Shown: positions 24,689 to 34,669, numbered from the stretch's first letter. The stretch is 64,000 bases of DNA from Dehalococcoidia bacterium (GCA_009838465.1 VXRN01000061.1:1-64000), one strand, 5' to 3'. Notes: generated from the letters alone by a model not told the origin. Numbers and translations: made by a program.

Positions 24689-27600
24689 ATGTCGGAGTGC
24701 TATGTCGAGCTTCACGCCAAGAGTTTCTACTCGTTCGGAGAGGGAGCCTCCCATGTCCACGAGCTTGCGACGCGGGCGGTGGAACACGGCCAGATCGCGC
24801 TCGCTCTTACCGACACCAACCTGTGTGGCGCGCTTGAGTTCGCGAACCTGGCGGGGACGCTCGGACTTAAGCCGATCACGGGCGGCGAGATCACGCTCAC
24901 AGACGGCTCTCGCATAACGCTGCTGGCGAAATCCAGGGCCGGGTACTCTAATCTCTCACAGCTTCTCACGTTCGCCAACCGAAGCGACAGGCGCGAGCCC
25001 AGGCTCGATGCGGAGTACCTTCCCACACACACCGACGGGCTCATCATGATGACCGGCGGCAGGGACGGCGCGCTGGCACGTCTTCTCATGGAGGGGCGAT
25101 ACTCAGAGGCCAGAGAATGTCTGAAGCAGGCTATGGACTGGTTTGGCCCGGACTCGGTGTACGTCGAACTCCAGAGGAACCTGCTGGAGGGCGAGACGAG
25201 GCGCAACAGGCGGCTGGCCGCGCTCGCGGGCGAGATGGGCGTTCCTCTGGTCGCCACGAACGGGGCGCTCTACCACGCTCCTGAAAGATACAAACTCCAG
25301 CACGTCCTGGTCGCCATTAGGAACAACTCGACCATAGACCGCAGCCTGGAGCATATCCTGCCCAACGACCAGTTTCACCTGAAACCGGGCGTGGAGATGG
25401 AGACCCTGTTCGCGGACTGCCCGGAGGCGGTGTCCAACACCCTCGAGATAGCCGAACGCTGCGGGTTCGACCTGTCCTCAGACTTGGGATACACCCTCCC
25501 TGATCCCGACGTTCCTGATGGCTATACGCCAATGAGCTACCTTGTAAGGCTGTGTTACGAGGCAGCGGTACGCAGGTATGGCTCAATAACCGAGCGGGTG
25601 GAGAGCCGTCTTCAGGAGGAGTTCCGCCTAATAGAGCGCAACGGGATCGCGGGTTTCCTGCTGCTATACCGCGAAATAGCCCTGCTGGCGAGACAGGTCA
25701 TGGAGCAGCGCGGACTGGTGGGCCCGGAGGTCGCGCTGGAGGAACGCCCTCCCGGTCGGGGACGCGGTTCGTCCGTTGCTCTGCTGGCGGGCTACCTCGT
25801 CGGCATAAGCCACGTAGATCCCCTCAAGTGGGACCTGACCCTGGAGAGGTTCATCTCGGAGGACGCGGACTCCCTTCCAGACATAGACCTGGACTTTCCC
25901 AGGGCCATAAGGGACGAACTCATAGAGAGGGTACACAGGAGGTTCGGACCCGCCTTTGCCGTCCTGACCGGGGCGGTCTCGACCTACAGGAGTCGCGGTG
26001 TCATCCGCGATCTTGGAAGCGCACTGGGACTGCCCCAGGAGCGGCTGCGGCTGCTTGCCGGACGGATGCACGACGAGGACATGGGCTCCCTGTCCGAGAA
26101 AATGGGCGAGATGCCCGAGTTCGCAGGCAGCATGAAGACGGCGGGCTGGAGGAACTTCGCCGAACTCGCCCCACAGCTTATCGGCGCCCCGAAGTCGCTG
26201 GGTCAGCACGTGGGTGGGATGATCCTCAGCAGTTCGCCGATTCCCGAGATGGTGCCGGTCAGGGCGGGAGCGACGGATGGTCGCTACATCATGGACTGGG
26301 ACAGGGACAGCGTCGCCGACGCGGGGTTCGCCAAGATAGACATCCTCTCGCTGCCCGTCCTGGACCAGATAGAGGAGGCTCTGGACCTCATAGAGAGGAG
26401 CGGGAGAGAGCGGCCCGACATGAGCCGCATAGACCCCGCGGACCCCGCTGTGTACAACATGATCAACGAGGGCCGGAGCAAGGGGGTGTTCCTTCTCCAG
26501 TCGCCCGCGCAGCTCAAGCTGGCCCGCAGGTTGCTCTCCCGCAATCTTCTCGACCTCGCCTACCAGGTGGCGCTGATAAGGCCGGGAGTGGGAGCCGCCG
26601 AGAGCGCGGTGAGCAAGTTCGTCGATAGATACAGGTACGGCGCGATGTGGGAGTACGACCACCCCCTGGAAGAGCGAGCCCTCGAGCGTGGCTACGGCAT
26701 TATCGTGTGGCAGGAGCAGGTGGTGCAGCTCCTGACGGACGTCGGAGGGATGAGCGCGTCAGAGGCGGACGGGGTCAGGCGCGCCTTCGCAAAGTCCAGC
26801 AACGGCCATCTGGTAGCGATGTACAGAAGTCGCTTCCTGGAGGGCGCCATGAACAATGGAGTGGACAGGGAGACCGCGCTGAAGATATGGCAGAAGGTGA
26901 ACGGGCAGTACATGTTCCCCGAGAGCCACTCCCACGCCTTCGCGATAACCGCGTACCAGGCTGCATGGCTGAAGAGACACCACCCGCTGGAGTTCTTCGT
27001 CGCGCTGATGAACAGCCAGCCGATGGGATTCTATCCTGTAGAGACCATCAAGCAGGACGCCAGGCGGTTCGGCGTTCCGTTCCTCAACCCCTGCGTCAAC
27101 TGGAGCGAGCCCAGCGCCATACCCCATAATGGCTGCGTTCTACTCGGACTGGGGTTGGTAAAGGACGTGGGCCCTGGGTCGGCGAGCCTGATCGTGGAGG
27201 AGAGAGAGGAGCGTGGTCCCTACATCGGCGCGGGAGACCTGGTGAGGCGGACCGGACTCAGGCCGCAGGCGGTGGAGTCGCTGGTGATGGCCGGAGCGTT
27301 CGACCGCATAATGCCCAACCGCAGGCAGTCGCTGTGGGACGCGGGCCTGTACGCAAGTCCGCAGAAGAACGGTCAGGCGACGCTCCCGCTCTCGATAGAG
27401 GACTCCATCCCTAACCTCGGCGACTTTTCGGAGGCCGAGCGAATGGCGGGTGAGTACCGGACCATGGACATCTACCCGCGCGGGCACCTCATGCGGTTCG
27501 TCAGGCCCGGCCTGCCTTCCGAGGTGATGACCTGCGCGGAGGTGGAGCGTCTGGGCGACGAGGCCTTCGCGGTCGTGGCGGGCTGGCCCATAGCGAGGCA

Positions 27601-27835
27601 GCATCCCAAGGGGCGGGGCGGGACTATATTCGTTACGCTGGAGGACGAGACCGGGGATACGCAGGTGATACTCTGGCCCCGAGTGTATGCAGAGTATCGC
27701 AGGGAACTCAGCAGCCAGGTTGTGCTCGTCAGGGGGAGCATATCCGCCTGGGACGGTACCGTGAACCTGATAGCCTCGGAGGTGCGCGCTATCCGGTCGG
27801 CAGTGAGGATGCCGAGGTCCCACGACTGGCGATAA
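24689..27835 (+). CDS. dnaE2: Error-prone DNA polymerase III alpha subunit DnaE2
   Basis: The 1048-residue protein begins with a PHP domain (CYVELHAKSFYSFGEGAS; TDTNLCGALEF). It has the Pol III palm with LPDIDLDFPRAIRDELIERV (the two catalytic Asp residues, about residue 397), the GRGSSVALLAGYLVGIS region, the helix-hairpin-helix part and a C-terminal OB fold (FVTLEDETGDTQVILWP). Length about 1050 and the pairing with imuB identify the DnaE2 (ImuC) translesion polymerase rather than replicative DnaE, which is longer. ATG 24689 lies 8 bases after the imuB-like stop; GTG 24677, overlapping that stop, is an alternative. It should act in SOS mutagenesis on damaged DNA. Confidence 0.93.
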   Translation: MSECYVELHAKSFYSFGEGASHVHELATRAVEHGQIALALTDTNLCGALEFANLAGTLGLKPITGGEITLTDGSRITLLAKSRAGYSNLSQLLTFANRSDRREPRLDAEYLPTHTDGLIMMTGGRDGALARLLMEGRYSEARECLKQAMDWFGPDSVYVELQRNLLEGETRRNRRLAALAGEMGVPLVATNGALYHAPERYKLQHVLVAIRNNSTIDRSLEHILPNDQFHLKPGVEMETLFADCPEAVSNTLEIAERCGFDLSSDLGYTLPDPDVPDGYTPMSYLVRLCYEAAVRRYGSITERVESRLQEEFRLIERNGIAGFLLLYREIALLARQVMEQRGLVGPEVALEERPPGRGRGSSVALLAGYLVGISHVDPLKWDLTLERFISEDADSLPDIDLDFPRAIRDELIERVHRRFGPAFAVLTGAVSTYRSRGVIRDLGSALGLPQERLRLLAGRMHDEDMGSLSEKMGEMPEFAGSMKTAGWRNFAELAPQLIGAPKSLGQHVGGMILSSSPIPEMVPVRAGATDGRYIMDWDRDSVADAGFAKIDILSLPVLDQIEEALDLIERSGRERPDMSRIDPADPAVYNMINEGRSKGVFLLQSPAQLKLARRLLSRNLLDLAYQVALIRPGVGAAESAVSKFVDRYRYGAMWEYDHPLEERALERGYGIIVWQEQVVQLLTDVGGMSASEADGVRRAFAKSSNGHLVAMYRSRFLEGAMNNGVDRETALKIWQKVNGQYMFPESHSHAFAITAYQAAWLKRHHPLEFFVALMNSQPMGFYPVETIKQDARRFGVPFLNPCVNWSEPSAIPHNGCVLLGLGLVKDVGPGSASLIVEEREERGPYIGAGDLVRRTGLRPQAVESLVMAGAFDRIMPNRRQSLWDAGLYASPQKNGQATLPLSIEDSIPNLGDFSEAERMAGEYRTMDIYPRGHLMRFVRPGLPSEVMTCAEVERLGDEAFAVVAGWPIARQHPKGRGGTIFVTLEDETGDTQVILWPRVYAEYRRELSSQVVLVRGSISAWDGTVNLIASEVRAIRSAVRMPRSHDWR

Positions 27836-28165
27836 GATGCGGGCGCTCCGCGACAGCCCGCTCACTTGGCAACACTGGTTACAGACGCGGCATACGATCT
27901 CATGGGCGACCCGCTTCAAGCTGTCGCCATAGCGAGGCTTTGTACAGAAATGGCGAATTGCATAAAAGCCATACTGCGCTTCAGACGCCTGCTCACCAGG
28001 TAAACGACGTAGATAACACCGCTTCCTGATCAGAGCCACATTAAGAGGCGAAAGCCAACTCTTACACTCGCTCCTCGCAGTCTATGTCAGCAGCCCGGAA
28101 AGGAAGTCTGCGGGGATTCCCATCAGCATCTCAAGACCTTAACATGCAGACAGAGGAAGAAAGTA
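27836..28165. other. Gap at the left side of the accessory island
   Basis: No frame with a recognisable domain is present. The sequence composition becomes less G/C rich by eye from here to the tRNA gene at 39.4 kb, suggesting that the island begins in this gap. No tRNA fragment that could mark the left attachment site was found. Confidence 0.4.
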
Positions 28166-28858
28166 ACTAAAAGCGTCTATATCGACACATCAGTCTTATC
28201 CTGCCTGACCTCCAGGTCCGCACAGGACCTGGCAACAGCCGCGCGACAGATCGAAACGATTGAGTGGTGGACAGTCCAGTCACCGCACTTCAAGCTCTTC
28301 CGCTCCGATGCGACAATCAACGAAGCCGGACAAGGCAGCAAAGACGCTGCCAGCCGTTGTATTGAAGCGCTCCGCGAAATGACTGTACTGACTCTTACCG
28401 ATAATGCTTCAGACTTCGCCCGCGAACTCCTGTCAGGAGGCGCAGTTCCAGAAGAAGGGGAAGATGCCGCCGGGCACATCGCGGTCGCAACCGTGCACGA
28501 CATCGACTACATCCTGACATGGAACTTCCCTCACATCGCAAATACCGTCACCATACCTGCCATTGCCGAGGTCTGTGAGCAACAGGGCTATAGCAGCCCC
28601 ATCACCACCACCCCGAGCCAACTCAAAGAGGTGCCCCTGACATTGGAAGATGAGGTTATGAAGGAACTGCACCAAATCAGAGCCCAAATTGCCAGTGAAC
28701 ACGACAACGACCACCAGAAACTCAACGCCTTCTATCAAGGCCTGAGATTCCCAGGCTTTTCCTACGGCATCCCTGGACGCACCTTCCAGACAGAGGAAGA
28801 ACTGGACCGGCATATTGAAGAAAGTAACCGGGAGTTCGAGCGGCAGGAAGGCTCATAA
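28166..28858 (+). pseudogene. VapC-like PIN-domain toxin lacking a start codon, with antitoxin-like tail
   Basis: The frame encodes SVYIDTSVLSCLTS (first PIN Asp), INEAGQGS (Glu), EGEDAAGHIAVATVHDIDY and LTWNFPHIAN, the complete PIN toxin pattern. Where the initiator should be, ACT stands before AAA AGC GTC TAT, about 8 bases after AGAGGA; no ATG, GTG or TTG precedes the core in frame. ATG 28379 would begin after the first catalytic Asp and give an inactive 159-residue product. The C-terminus (MKELHQIRAQIASEHDNDHQ) resembles small antitoxins usually encoded next to such toxins. A mutated start or a non-canonical initiator are both possible. Confidence 0.55.
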
Positions 28859-29887
28859 GGTCGCCTCGGATGGTATGAGTCCACCTGAGCAACGCTAATC
28901 GGTGAAAACGGCGGAGCGGAGTTGACTGTTCAACATGGGCGGTTCGATTGCCTGATCATGGCGTTTGAAAACTGGACCGTCTATCACCTTCTTTAGACCC
29001 CCATATGAGGATTCACTGCGGGATAACCGGGCTTCCGGCAACGAGCGGGCCTTACGTGCCAGCAAGCGCGACGGGATGTCCATCCGGCAGTTCCAAGTGG
29101 TGCGGGGAACGTTAGGTATTGTGAAAATGGCCGCCCGCGACAGTTGAATACTGGCAGGTCGGACTCTTGGCCGGCTACGGGTTCCATTTGCGAGCTAATC
29201 TTAGGATCCTAGGGGAGTAGGCCCTGCGGTTATTTGCACCGCAGATCACGAGCGCAAGATCGATGTCTACCATCGTTCTTGGGTCGCCGGAATCGTGTCT
29301 ATGGGCTTTACTCACTTAACCCTTGAAGAGACTCGAATGTTCGCCAGGCAGGGCGAAAGAGAGTTCAAGTCCACCACGTCCATGAGCAACATCACGCCAC
29401 ATTAGGCTGGCCAAAACGATGCATTGGCGACACTATCGGGCTTTTGATCGCTGCACCGCTGGCCCAAGTCGTCGCCACTTTGGATCAATAGGCCTTCAGC
29501 CTGTACTCGGACCCTGAGCACCTCCACGGTAGCCAGCTCACCTCCACGAGCAGTCTGTCTTTGTCCATCCAATTCTCGTAATCGATCCGATACCGCCGGC
29601 GATGACAGTCCCTGAAACCGCACAGCCTTCTGAATCACCGACTTCGGATTCGCCGACGCCCTCCCTCCGGAGACGGTTGCGACCTTCGCCTTCGCCGTCA
29701 TAAATCCAAGGCCTACATTCGCGAATCGCCAAGCGTTTGGAGAATGTCGTCTCACCTCCATCCCGAATGCGAAAAGGCGGACGGACTTTCCGCTTCTTGC
29801 CTCATAATGCTGTCCATCTCATCAATGTGAGAGGAGGTTATCGACACGGCAGCTTGTCAAGGAGATAATTACAGCATGGAGATAAGC
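28859..29887. other. About 1 kb without a convincing gene
   Basis: Short frames exist on both strands (for example 28965-29147 plus and 29402-29761 minus), but none shows a recognisable domain or a convincing ribosome site. The last 60 bases carry GAGAGGAGGTTATCGACAC, which is also found in similar form upstream of the intact integrase near 37.45 kb, so it belongs to the integrase 5' region. Confidence 0.4.
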
Positions 29888-30874
29888 ATGGCAAAGGGTT
29901 CAATCACACAGATCAGTGACAATAAGCATAGAATCAGATACGACCTTCCGAGAGGTGTCGACGGCAGGAGAAAACAGAAGACCGAGACGGTGTATGGCGA
30001 CCGAGAACAGGCTGACAAGAGACTTGCGGAAGTCAATTGCGAAATCATCCGCAGTCAACAAATGACGATCGCTGAATACCTAGACCATTGGGTCCGGAAC
30101 TATGCTGACACCTCTGTACGTCCTCGGACCCTCAGGGGATACAATACAATAATCCGAAACCACCTCAAGAAAAACTTCGGGTCCATGTTTTTGAAGGACC
30201 TGGAGGCTCACCACGTGCGTGAATACTATTCCCAGTGCATCCGGTCCGGCCTTTCCGCTCAGACCGTCCTTCACATTCACCGCCTTTTCAGACAGGCGCT
30301 CAAGCAGGCCGTTTCCTGGAATATGCTTCTACGAAATGTCCTCGATGACGTCGCACCCCCGATGACAAATAGGCCTGAGATTCGCATTCTGACGCCAGAA
30401 GAGATCAACGTACTGCTCGAGACGGTGAAGGGAACCGACTTTTTCTTGCCGATACACCTGGGTATATTCACCGGCATGCGGCGCTCGGAGGTACTGGGCC
30501 TTCAGTTTCGAGACGTAAACCTTGAGGCCCAGACCCTCAAGGTGTCGCGAACCATGGTGGACATTCCTGGAGATCAGGCTCACATGGATGTGCCCAAGTC
30601 CCTACATTCGAGGCGGACGATCCCCTTCGGGGAGGAGACCGCCGACCTGCTCAGGCTACGATGCCGGGCTCTCACTCCCCACCTCGAGGCCTTGGACAGG
30701 CGCCTTACTGCCACGACACAGGTCTGTCTTCGCAGTAACGGCAGCATACTGACGCCTGATGCTCTAACTAAATCATTCAAGAAAATCACAATACAGTGTG
30801 GACTTGAGGGTGTTAGGTTCCGCGACCTCAGGCACACGTACACCAGCAGTCTGACAACCACCGACAACTGCTGA
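29888..30874 (+). pseudogene. Tyrosine recombinase (integrase), C-terminally truncated
   Basis: The protein begins MAKGSITQISDNKHRIRYDL, has the AP2-like arm-binding part, the SAM-like core-binding domain (MTIAEYLDHWVRNYADTSVR) and most of the catalytic domain, including the first Arg in TGMRRSEVLGLQ and the HxxR-like RDLRHTYTS. It then stops with LTTTDNC. The downstream LGH box and the nucleophilic Tyr, present in its close homologue at 37505-38680, are absent. It is therefore inactive in recombination, though it might still bind attachment-site DNA. GGAGA 6 bases before ATG 29888 supports that start. Confidence 0.8.
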
Positions 30875-31003
30875 CCCTTATAGGCAGATTCGAGAAGCCC
30901 TTCTGCTTAAGTGACCTTGTACAAGAGATGCGCTTGGCAAAAGGACTAAGTCCTTCTGACAGGAAGTAGGGCAAGTCAGCCTTCATCTTGTACACGTTAC
31001 CAC

Positions 31004-31033
31004 ATCCGTGGTGGAATTGACTCCACCACGGAT
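31004..31033. terminator. Perfect 12-bp stem-loop
   Basis: ATCCGTGGTGGA (31004-31015) and TCCACCACGGAT (31022-31033) form a perfect 12-bp stem with a 6-base loop, followed by TTTCTACTC. It lies between the truncated integrase and the IS630 element and may terminate transcription on the plus strand. The U-run is short. Confidence 0.5.
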
Positions 31034-31141
31034 TTCTACTCAGTTTTCGTGTGTACACGATTGAAATAGTGACTATCGCATGACCAGGCACGTCAAAGAC
31101 AAGGATGACTTCCTGCGTGCTCTCCGGGATGGCATGGAGTA

Positions 31142-32207
31142 CTAAGCAGTTGGCCTCAGATAATGTATAGTTGATGAATGATACGAATACAACTGACTGT
31201 AGACAACCTGTCCAAAGTTCGGGCATTGCGACAGGATTCGACCTTAAGGCCTGCCGAGAGAGACCGAGTGGAGATGGTACTTCTGTCCCATTCGGGATGG
31301 TCGCCAGGCTTCATAGGAATACACCTCGGATACTGCACGGCCACTATCAGACGTGTACTTCGCCAGTTTCAATCAGAAGGCATACAGGCCATCAGACACA
31401 GAGCCCGCGGTCCAGCGCCGGACACCGAGCATCGTCTTCGGATCCAGACCGAACTCACTCAACTGCTGCCCGAAGAGCGCACATGGAGTTCGTGCCAACT
31501 GTCGGTGGCGCTTTTGGATCGAGGTGTAACCCTCAGCCCGCGTTCGGTACGCAGATACCTTCGGCAGATGAACGCTCGCTACATTCGTTCCTGTCGCACT
31601 CTCAGACACAAACAGGACTCACTGGAGGTGGAGCGGTCGCGCAACAGCTTGGCGAAGCTCAAAAAAAGTGTGTCCAGGGAAAGCTGACGCTTGCGTTTGT
31701 GGACGAGTGCGGCTTCAGTCCGTCCCAGCCGGTCAACTACTCATGGACAGCATGGGGTGAACGCAAGTATGTGCCCTACGAGAACCCGAACAGACGCAGA
31801 ATGAATGTGATGGCGGCGATGATGAGCGATGGTCGCACCGGGTCGCTGGTTTGGTCGAGACAGCCGGGTTCATTCAAGTCTGAGCAATTCGTGAAATTCC
31901 TCACGCGGACATTCGTGGGTAGTTGAAGGTGGTTGTAGTGGACAACTACTCCACCCATCGGTCCAGAGTGGTCAAAGACGCATGTGGGAGATTGAGAAGA
32001 CAAGGTATCGTTCTTTACTACCTGCCTCCGTACAGTCCTGAACTCAACGACATCGAGGGAGTGTTCGGAGCGATCAAGCATCACGATATGCCTGAACGCG
32101 CCTATGGGAGCCTGGACGAACTGGGAGAATCAATAGGTTCCGCATTCGGCAGGGCAGACCGGCGACTTAAGTCAAGATATGAAAATCAACTCAGGCCAAC
32201 TGCTTAG
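31142..32207 (+). mobile_element. IS630-family insertion sequence
   Basis: Terminal inverted repeats CTAAGCAGTTGGCCTCAG (31142-31159) and the reverse complement of 32190-32207 differ at one base. The left flank is TA, the usual IS630 target; the right flank is TG, perhaps a later mutation. The interior holds one transposase coding region in three frames. A right-end fragment of a second copy lies at 35854-35917. Confidence 0.85.
31178..32207 (+). pseudogene. IS630 transposase, split by two frameshifts
   Basis: The N-terminal HTH part (31178-31687) reads ERDRVEMVLLSHSGWSPGFI and then YLRQMNARYIRS. The continuation in the -1 frame supplies TLAFVDECGFSPSQPVNYSW (first catalytic Asp) up to TGA 31926. 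A third frame from 31923 supplies VVVVDNYSTHRSR (second Asp) and PPYSPELNDIEGVF (third acidic residue). The first shift lies at a run of seven A (about 31660-31670), where ribosomal or transcriptional slippage could join the frames. The second site has no such run and looks like a disabling mutation. Confidence 0.8.
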
Positions 32208-32338
32208 TGGGATCATACACACTTTGGAGATGGTTCTATCTGCCTGATGTGGCGGACCTTGTCGTTGGAGAATGACACAGGTCAAGGCCGATTCCATATC
32301 GCGGTCAGCAAAGGTGGCTTCTCCAACCGTCGTGGACC

Positions 32339-33667
32339 TTATCGTCTTCGGCTGCCGTCAATGCGATAGAGGGACACCATCAGCCTGCCGAAGACCAGAA
32401 AGAACATATAGCCGAAGACCCATGTCGTGTGCCACACGTAACCTACGTTCATACGGTCCAGCGCCTCTTCCCGGGAAAAGCCCAGCCCTGCGAGGTTGAT
32501 TTCCCAGGACCACAGTAGATTGTGGTCCGGCAGAACGCTGGGCAGGCCCGGCGACAGGTATATCGCCAGAATGGCGCCTATCCCCAAAACTCCCGAGATC
32601 ATCGCCAAGACCGACGTTGTAGAGAGCAGGAACAACCGGTCTCGCTCGTTGGGGCTGAAGGCCGGGTCCCGCAGTACCAAGAGTGCAGCGAAGGCAACGC
32701 CCAACACCGGCAATAGGACCGTCAAGTGTACGGATACCGAAATATTGGTGATCACTACGACCGTGACGTACGCGAAAATCACCGGCGGCAGCACTACAGA
32801 GGCCGCCCGGCGGAGGGCGCTGGTACCGTCGCTGGCGCCTGAGTATTGACGCCTCCATAGCAACTGAAACGTCAGCCCGGCAGTAGATGCGATCAGAAGG
32901 TTAAGGAGCAGGGCCAGCATGTAGGGCATGTTTGTGCCGGCGAGGCTCCCGATCGTATAGAAGCCGTAATGGTCTGTGTGTATCCGGGAAAACTGCAGGA
33001 GCGGGGTGGTCAACAGGACAAACAGCGAAACCCAGAAGAACTCTCGTAGGCCAGCTTCGCGGTCGCTGAACAAGAACCCTTGCGCTAGAACGATCCCCAT
33101 GGTGAAAGCGATGTAGGCTGTGGGCATCCAGCCGTTGTTCCAGCCGAATAAGGAGAGCGCGTACCCGCCAACAATGCACAGCCCCAGCGGGAAAGCCCTC
33201 AGAATCCCAAAACGGGCTGCGTCCTCAAGCATTGAACGAGTCTTTCTTGATGGCGATGCTCGGGTCTCGTGCCCGACGCCGGAAGCCGGTCCCGGGTCAG
33301 GCATCGCTCCGAGGCTAGAGGCTCCGGCACGACTCCCGGTGACGTGGCCCAATGCCGTCTGAAAGTCATCTGCCAGCCCTGCCAGCAACACGAGACCGGC
33401 TATCTCCGTGTGCGACAGATTAAGGGCTTCACCGAAGACTCTCAGCCTCTGAAGATTGGGGCGGGTGCCGCCGGATTCCCACCGCGACACCGTGGCGTGG
33501 CTGTATCGCTCGGCGTATTCGCTGTCCACCGACCCCATCCGTTCCAGCAGGGCTTCCTGCGTCAACCCTCGCCGGTTGCCTCCGGATGAAAAAGACTCGC
33601 GGTAAGACCTCATCAAGAGGCCTACCTGGGCCGCCCTGGCCCGCTGGATGCTCCTACTCGCCATCAA
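32339..33667 (-). CDS. XRE-type HTH domain fused to a multi-pass membrane domain
   Basis: The 442-residue protein starts with an HTH of the Cro/C1 type (GLLMRSYRESFSSGGNRRGLTQEALLERM ... SHATVSRWESGGTRPNLQRL in outline, residues about 14-80). A linker to about 150 and then about eight to nine hydrophobic segments follow (for example LGLCIVGGYALSLFGW, FFWVSLFVLLTTPLLQF, MLALLLNLLIASTAGLTF, VTVVVITNISVSVHLTVLL). It should be a membrane-embedded DNA-binding protein that senses a signal in or across the membrane. The membrane part is not a family I know. It is divergent from a secreted-protein gene 198 bases away, a plausible regulatory target. Confidence 0.75.
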   Translation of the reverse strand: MMASRSIQRARAAQVGLLMRSYRESFSSGGNRRGLTQEALLERMGSVDSEYAERYSHATVSRWESGGTRPNLQRLRVFGEALNLSHTEIAGLVLLAGLADDFQTALGHVTGSRAGASSLGAMPDPGPASGVGHETRASPSRKTRSMLEDAARFGILRAFPLGLCIVGGYALSLFGWNNGWMPTAYIAFTMGIVLAQGFLFSDREAGLREFFWVSLFVLLTTPLLQFSRIHTDHYGFYTIGSLAGTNMPYMLALLLNLLIASTAGLTFQLLWRRQYSGASDGTSALRRAASVVLPPVIFAYVTVVVITNISVSVHLTVLLPVLGVAFAALLVLRDPAFSPNERDRLFLLSTTSVLAMISGVLGIGAILAIYLSPGLPSVLPDHNLLWSWEINLAGLGFSREEALDRMNVGYVWHTTWVFGYMFFLVFGRLMVSLYRIDGSRRR

Positions 33668-33865
33668 TCAGCACACAATCCAGCTTTGGGGTGTGAAAAA
33701 ACTGCAATGCACAGACTTGTCTAAGTGCACAAGCTACTATCGCAACGGCGGTCACCAGGAAGGAGCGAGGGGCTCAGCGCCTCTGGACCTTAAGCATCAC
33801 CGCGGCGGCGCCACTGGGAAAACTCATTCGGCAAATTCAACTGCTTATGTAGGAGGTACGACAAC

Positions 33866-34669
33866 ATGCATCTCATTGGATCGCTCGTTTGGAACACCCG
33901 CTCAATCCCTGTATTGCTTATTGCTGCGGTAGTTGCCGCTGCCGCCCTGTTTGCGCTGTCGCCACAGGTGGCGCAGGGCCAAGCCAACGATAGCCCGGTG
34001 ACGATGGAGGAGTGCGAAGAGGAATTGGCCGCCGGGCGGGCGGTACTCTGCACTAGAAATTCCTTCTCGGTCACCACCACCATGGCTGACGGGACATACC
34101 ACCTCAACTGGAGTGAGTGGGCCAACCAGCAGAGCAACGTGGAACGCTACACCATCCAGAGGCTCCAGTTCATGTACCGCCACAACTTCGAGCTCGAGGC
34201 CGATGGCACCGCCGTAAATGACTGGGAATACACCGCACCAGATGTGAACAGCTGCAGGCCCTGGGGTGTTGAAAGGGACAGCACGGGGGTGGTGACCCGA
34301 TGGGCCTGGTTCTGCAACGGCATCTCCAATGTCCGCGAAAACCCTTCGGGCGAACCGACGTCGATAGAGCAGTTGGACGACGACTGGACGTCTACGTCCT
34401 GGACCGGCTCCCTGTTGGCGCCGGGACGTAAATATAACGTCCACGTCCAGGCTCTAAGGATCCCAGGCAGCCAGACTGAGGCGCACCCAGACAACCCGCA
34501 GGGCGCAACCGAACGGCTGACGCAACAGGAGGTGGACGACAACACCCATAACCTGCTCGCCGACGAGGTTGAGATGCACCTCTATGTGATAACCGCTCAC
34601 TTTGGTGACGGGGCCACCCGCCGCAGCCACGGGCTCATCACCGGCTCGCCTTTCGCCGATCGGCAATGA
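33866..34669 (+). CDS. Secreted protein of unknown function, possibly FN3-like
   Basis: The 267-residue product has a signal peptide with hydrophobic core LLIAAVVAAAALFALS and a likely cleavage near AQG (about residue 39). The mature part has four cysteines and the pattern YHLNWSEWANQQSNVERYTIQR followed by a PGRKYNVHVQALR-like strand, reminiscent of a fibronectin type III module. I do not recognise the family. AGGAGG lies 10 bases before ATG. It is divergent from the HTH/membrane protein gene, which could regulate it. Confidence 0.65.
   Translation: MHLIGSLVWNTRSIPVLLIAAVVAAAALFALSPQVAQGQANDSPVTMEECEEELAAGRAVLCTRNSFSVTTTMADGTYHLNWSEWANQQSNVERYTIQRLQFMYRHNFELEADGTAVNDWEYTAPDVNSCRPWGVERDSTGVVTRWAWFCNGISNVRENPSGEPTSIEQLDDDWTSTSWTGSLLAPGRKYNVHVQALRIPGSQTEAHPDNPQGATERLTQQEVDDNTHNLLADEVEMHLYVITAHFGDGATRRSHGLITGSPFADRQ

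Noticed and set aside
25552-26628. Plus-strand frame of 358 codons within dnaE2
   Set aside because: Arg/Gly/Pro-rich out-of-frame shadow of the polymerase gene.
28970-28985. GAAAACTGGA shared with the 3' flank of tRNA-Thr, considered as the left attachment site of the island
   Set aside because: Only 10 bases are shared, within chance expectation for 10 kb, and no tRNA-internal sequence is included.
29402-29761. Minus-strand frame of 119 codons
   Set aside because: No domain, no clear ribosome site and no supporting context; it may be chance.
31080-31145. 21-codon frame ending at the IS630 left end, considered as a gene cut by the insertion
   Set aside because: Joining the flanks after removing the element gives no convincing longer protein and there is no ribosome site.
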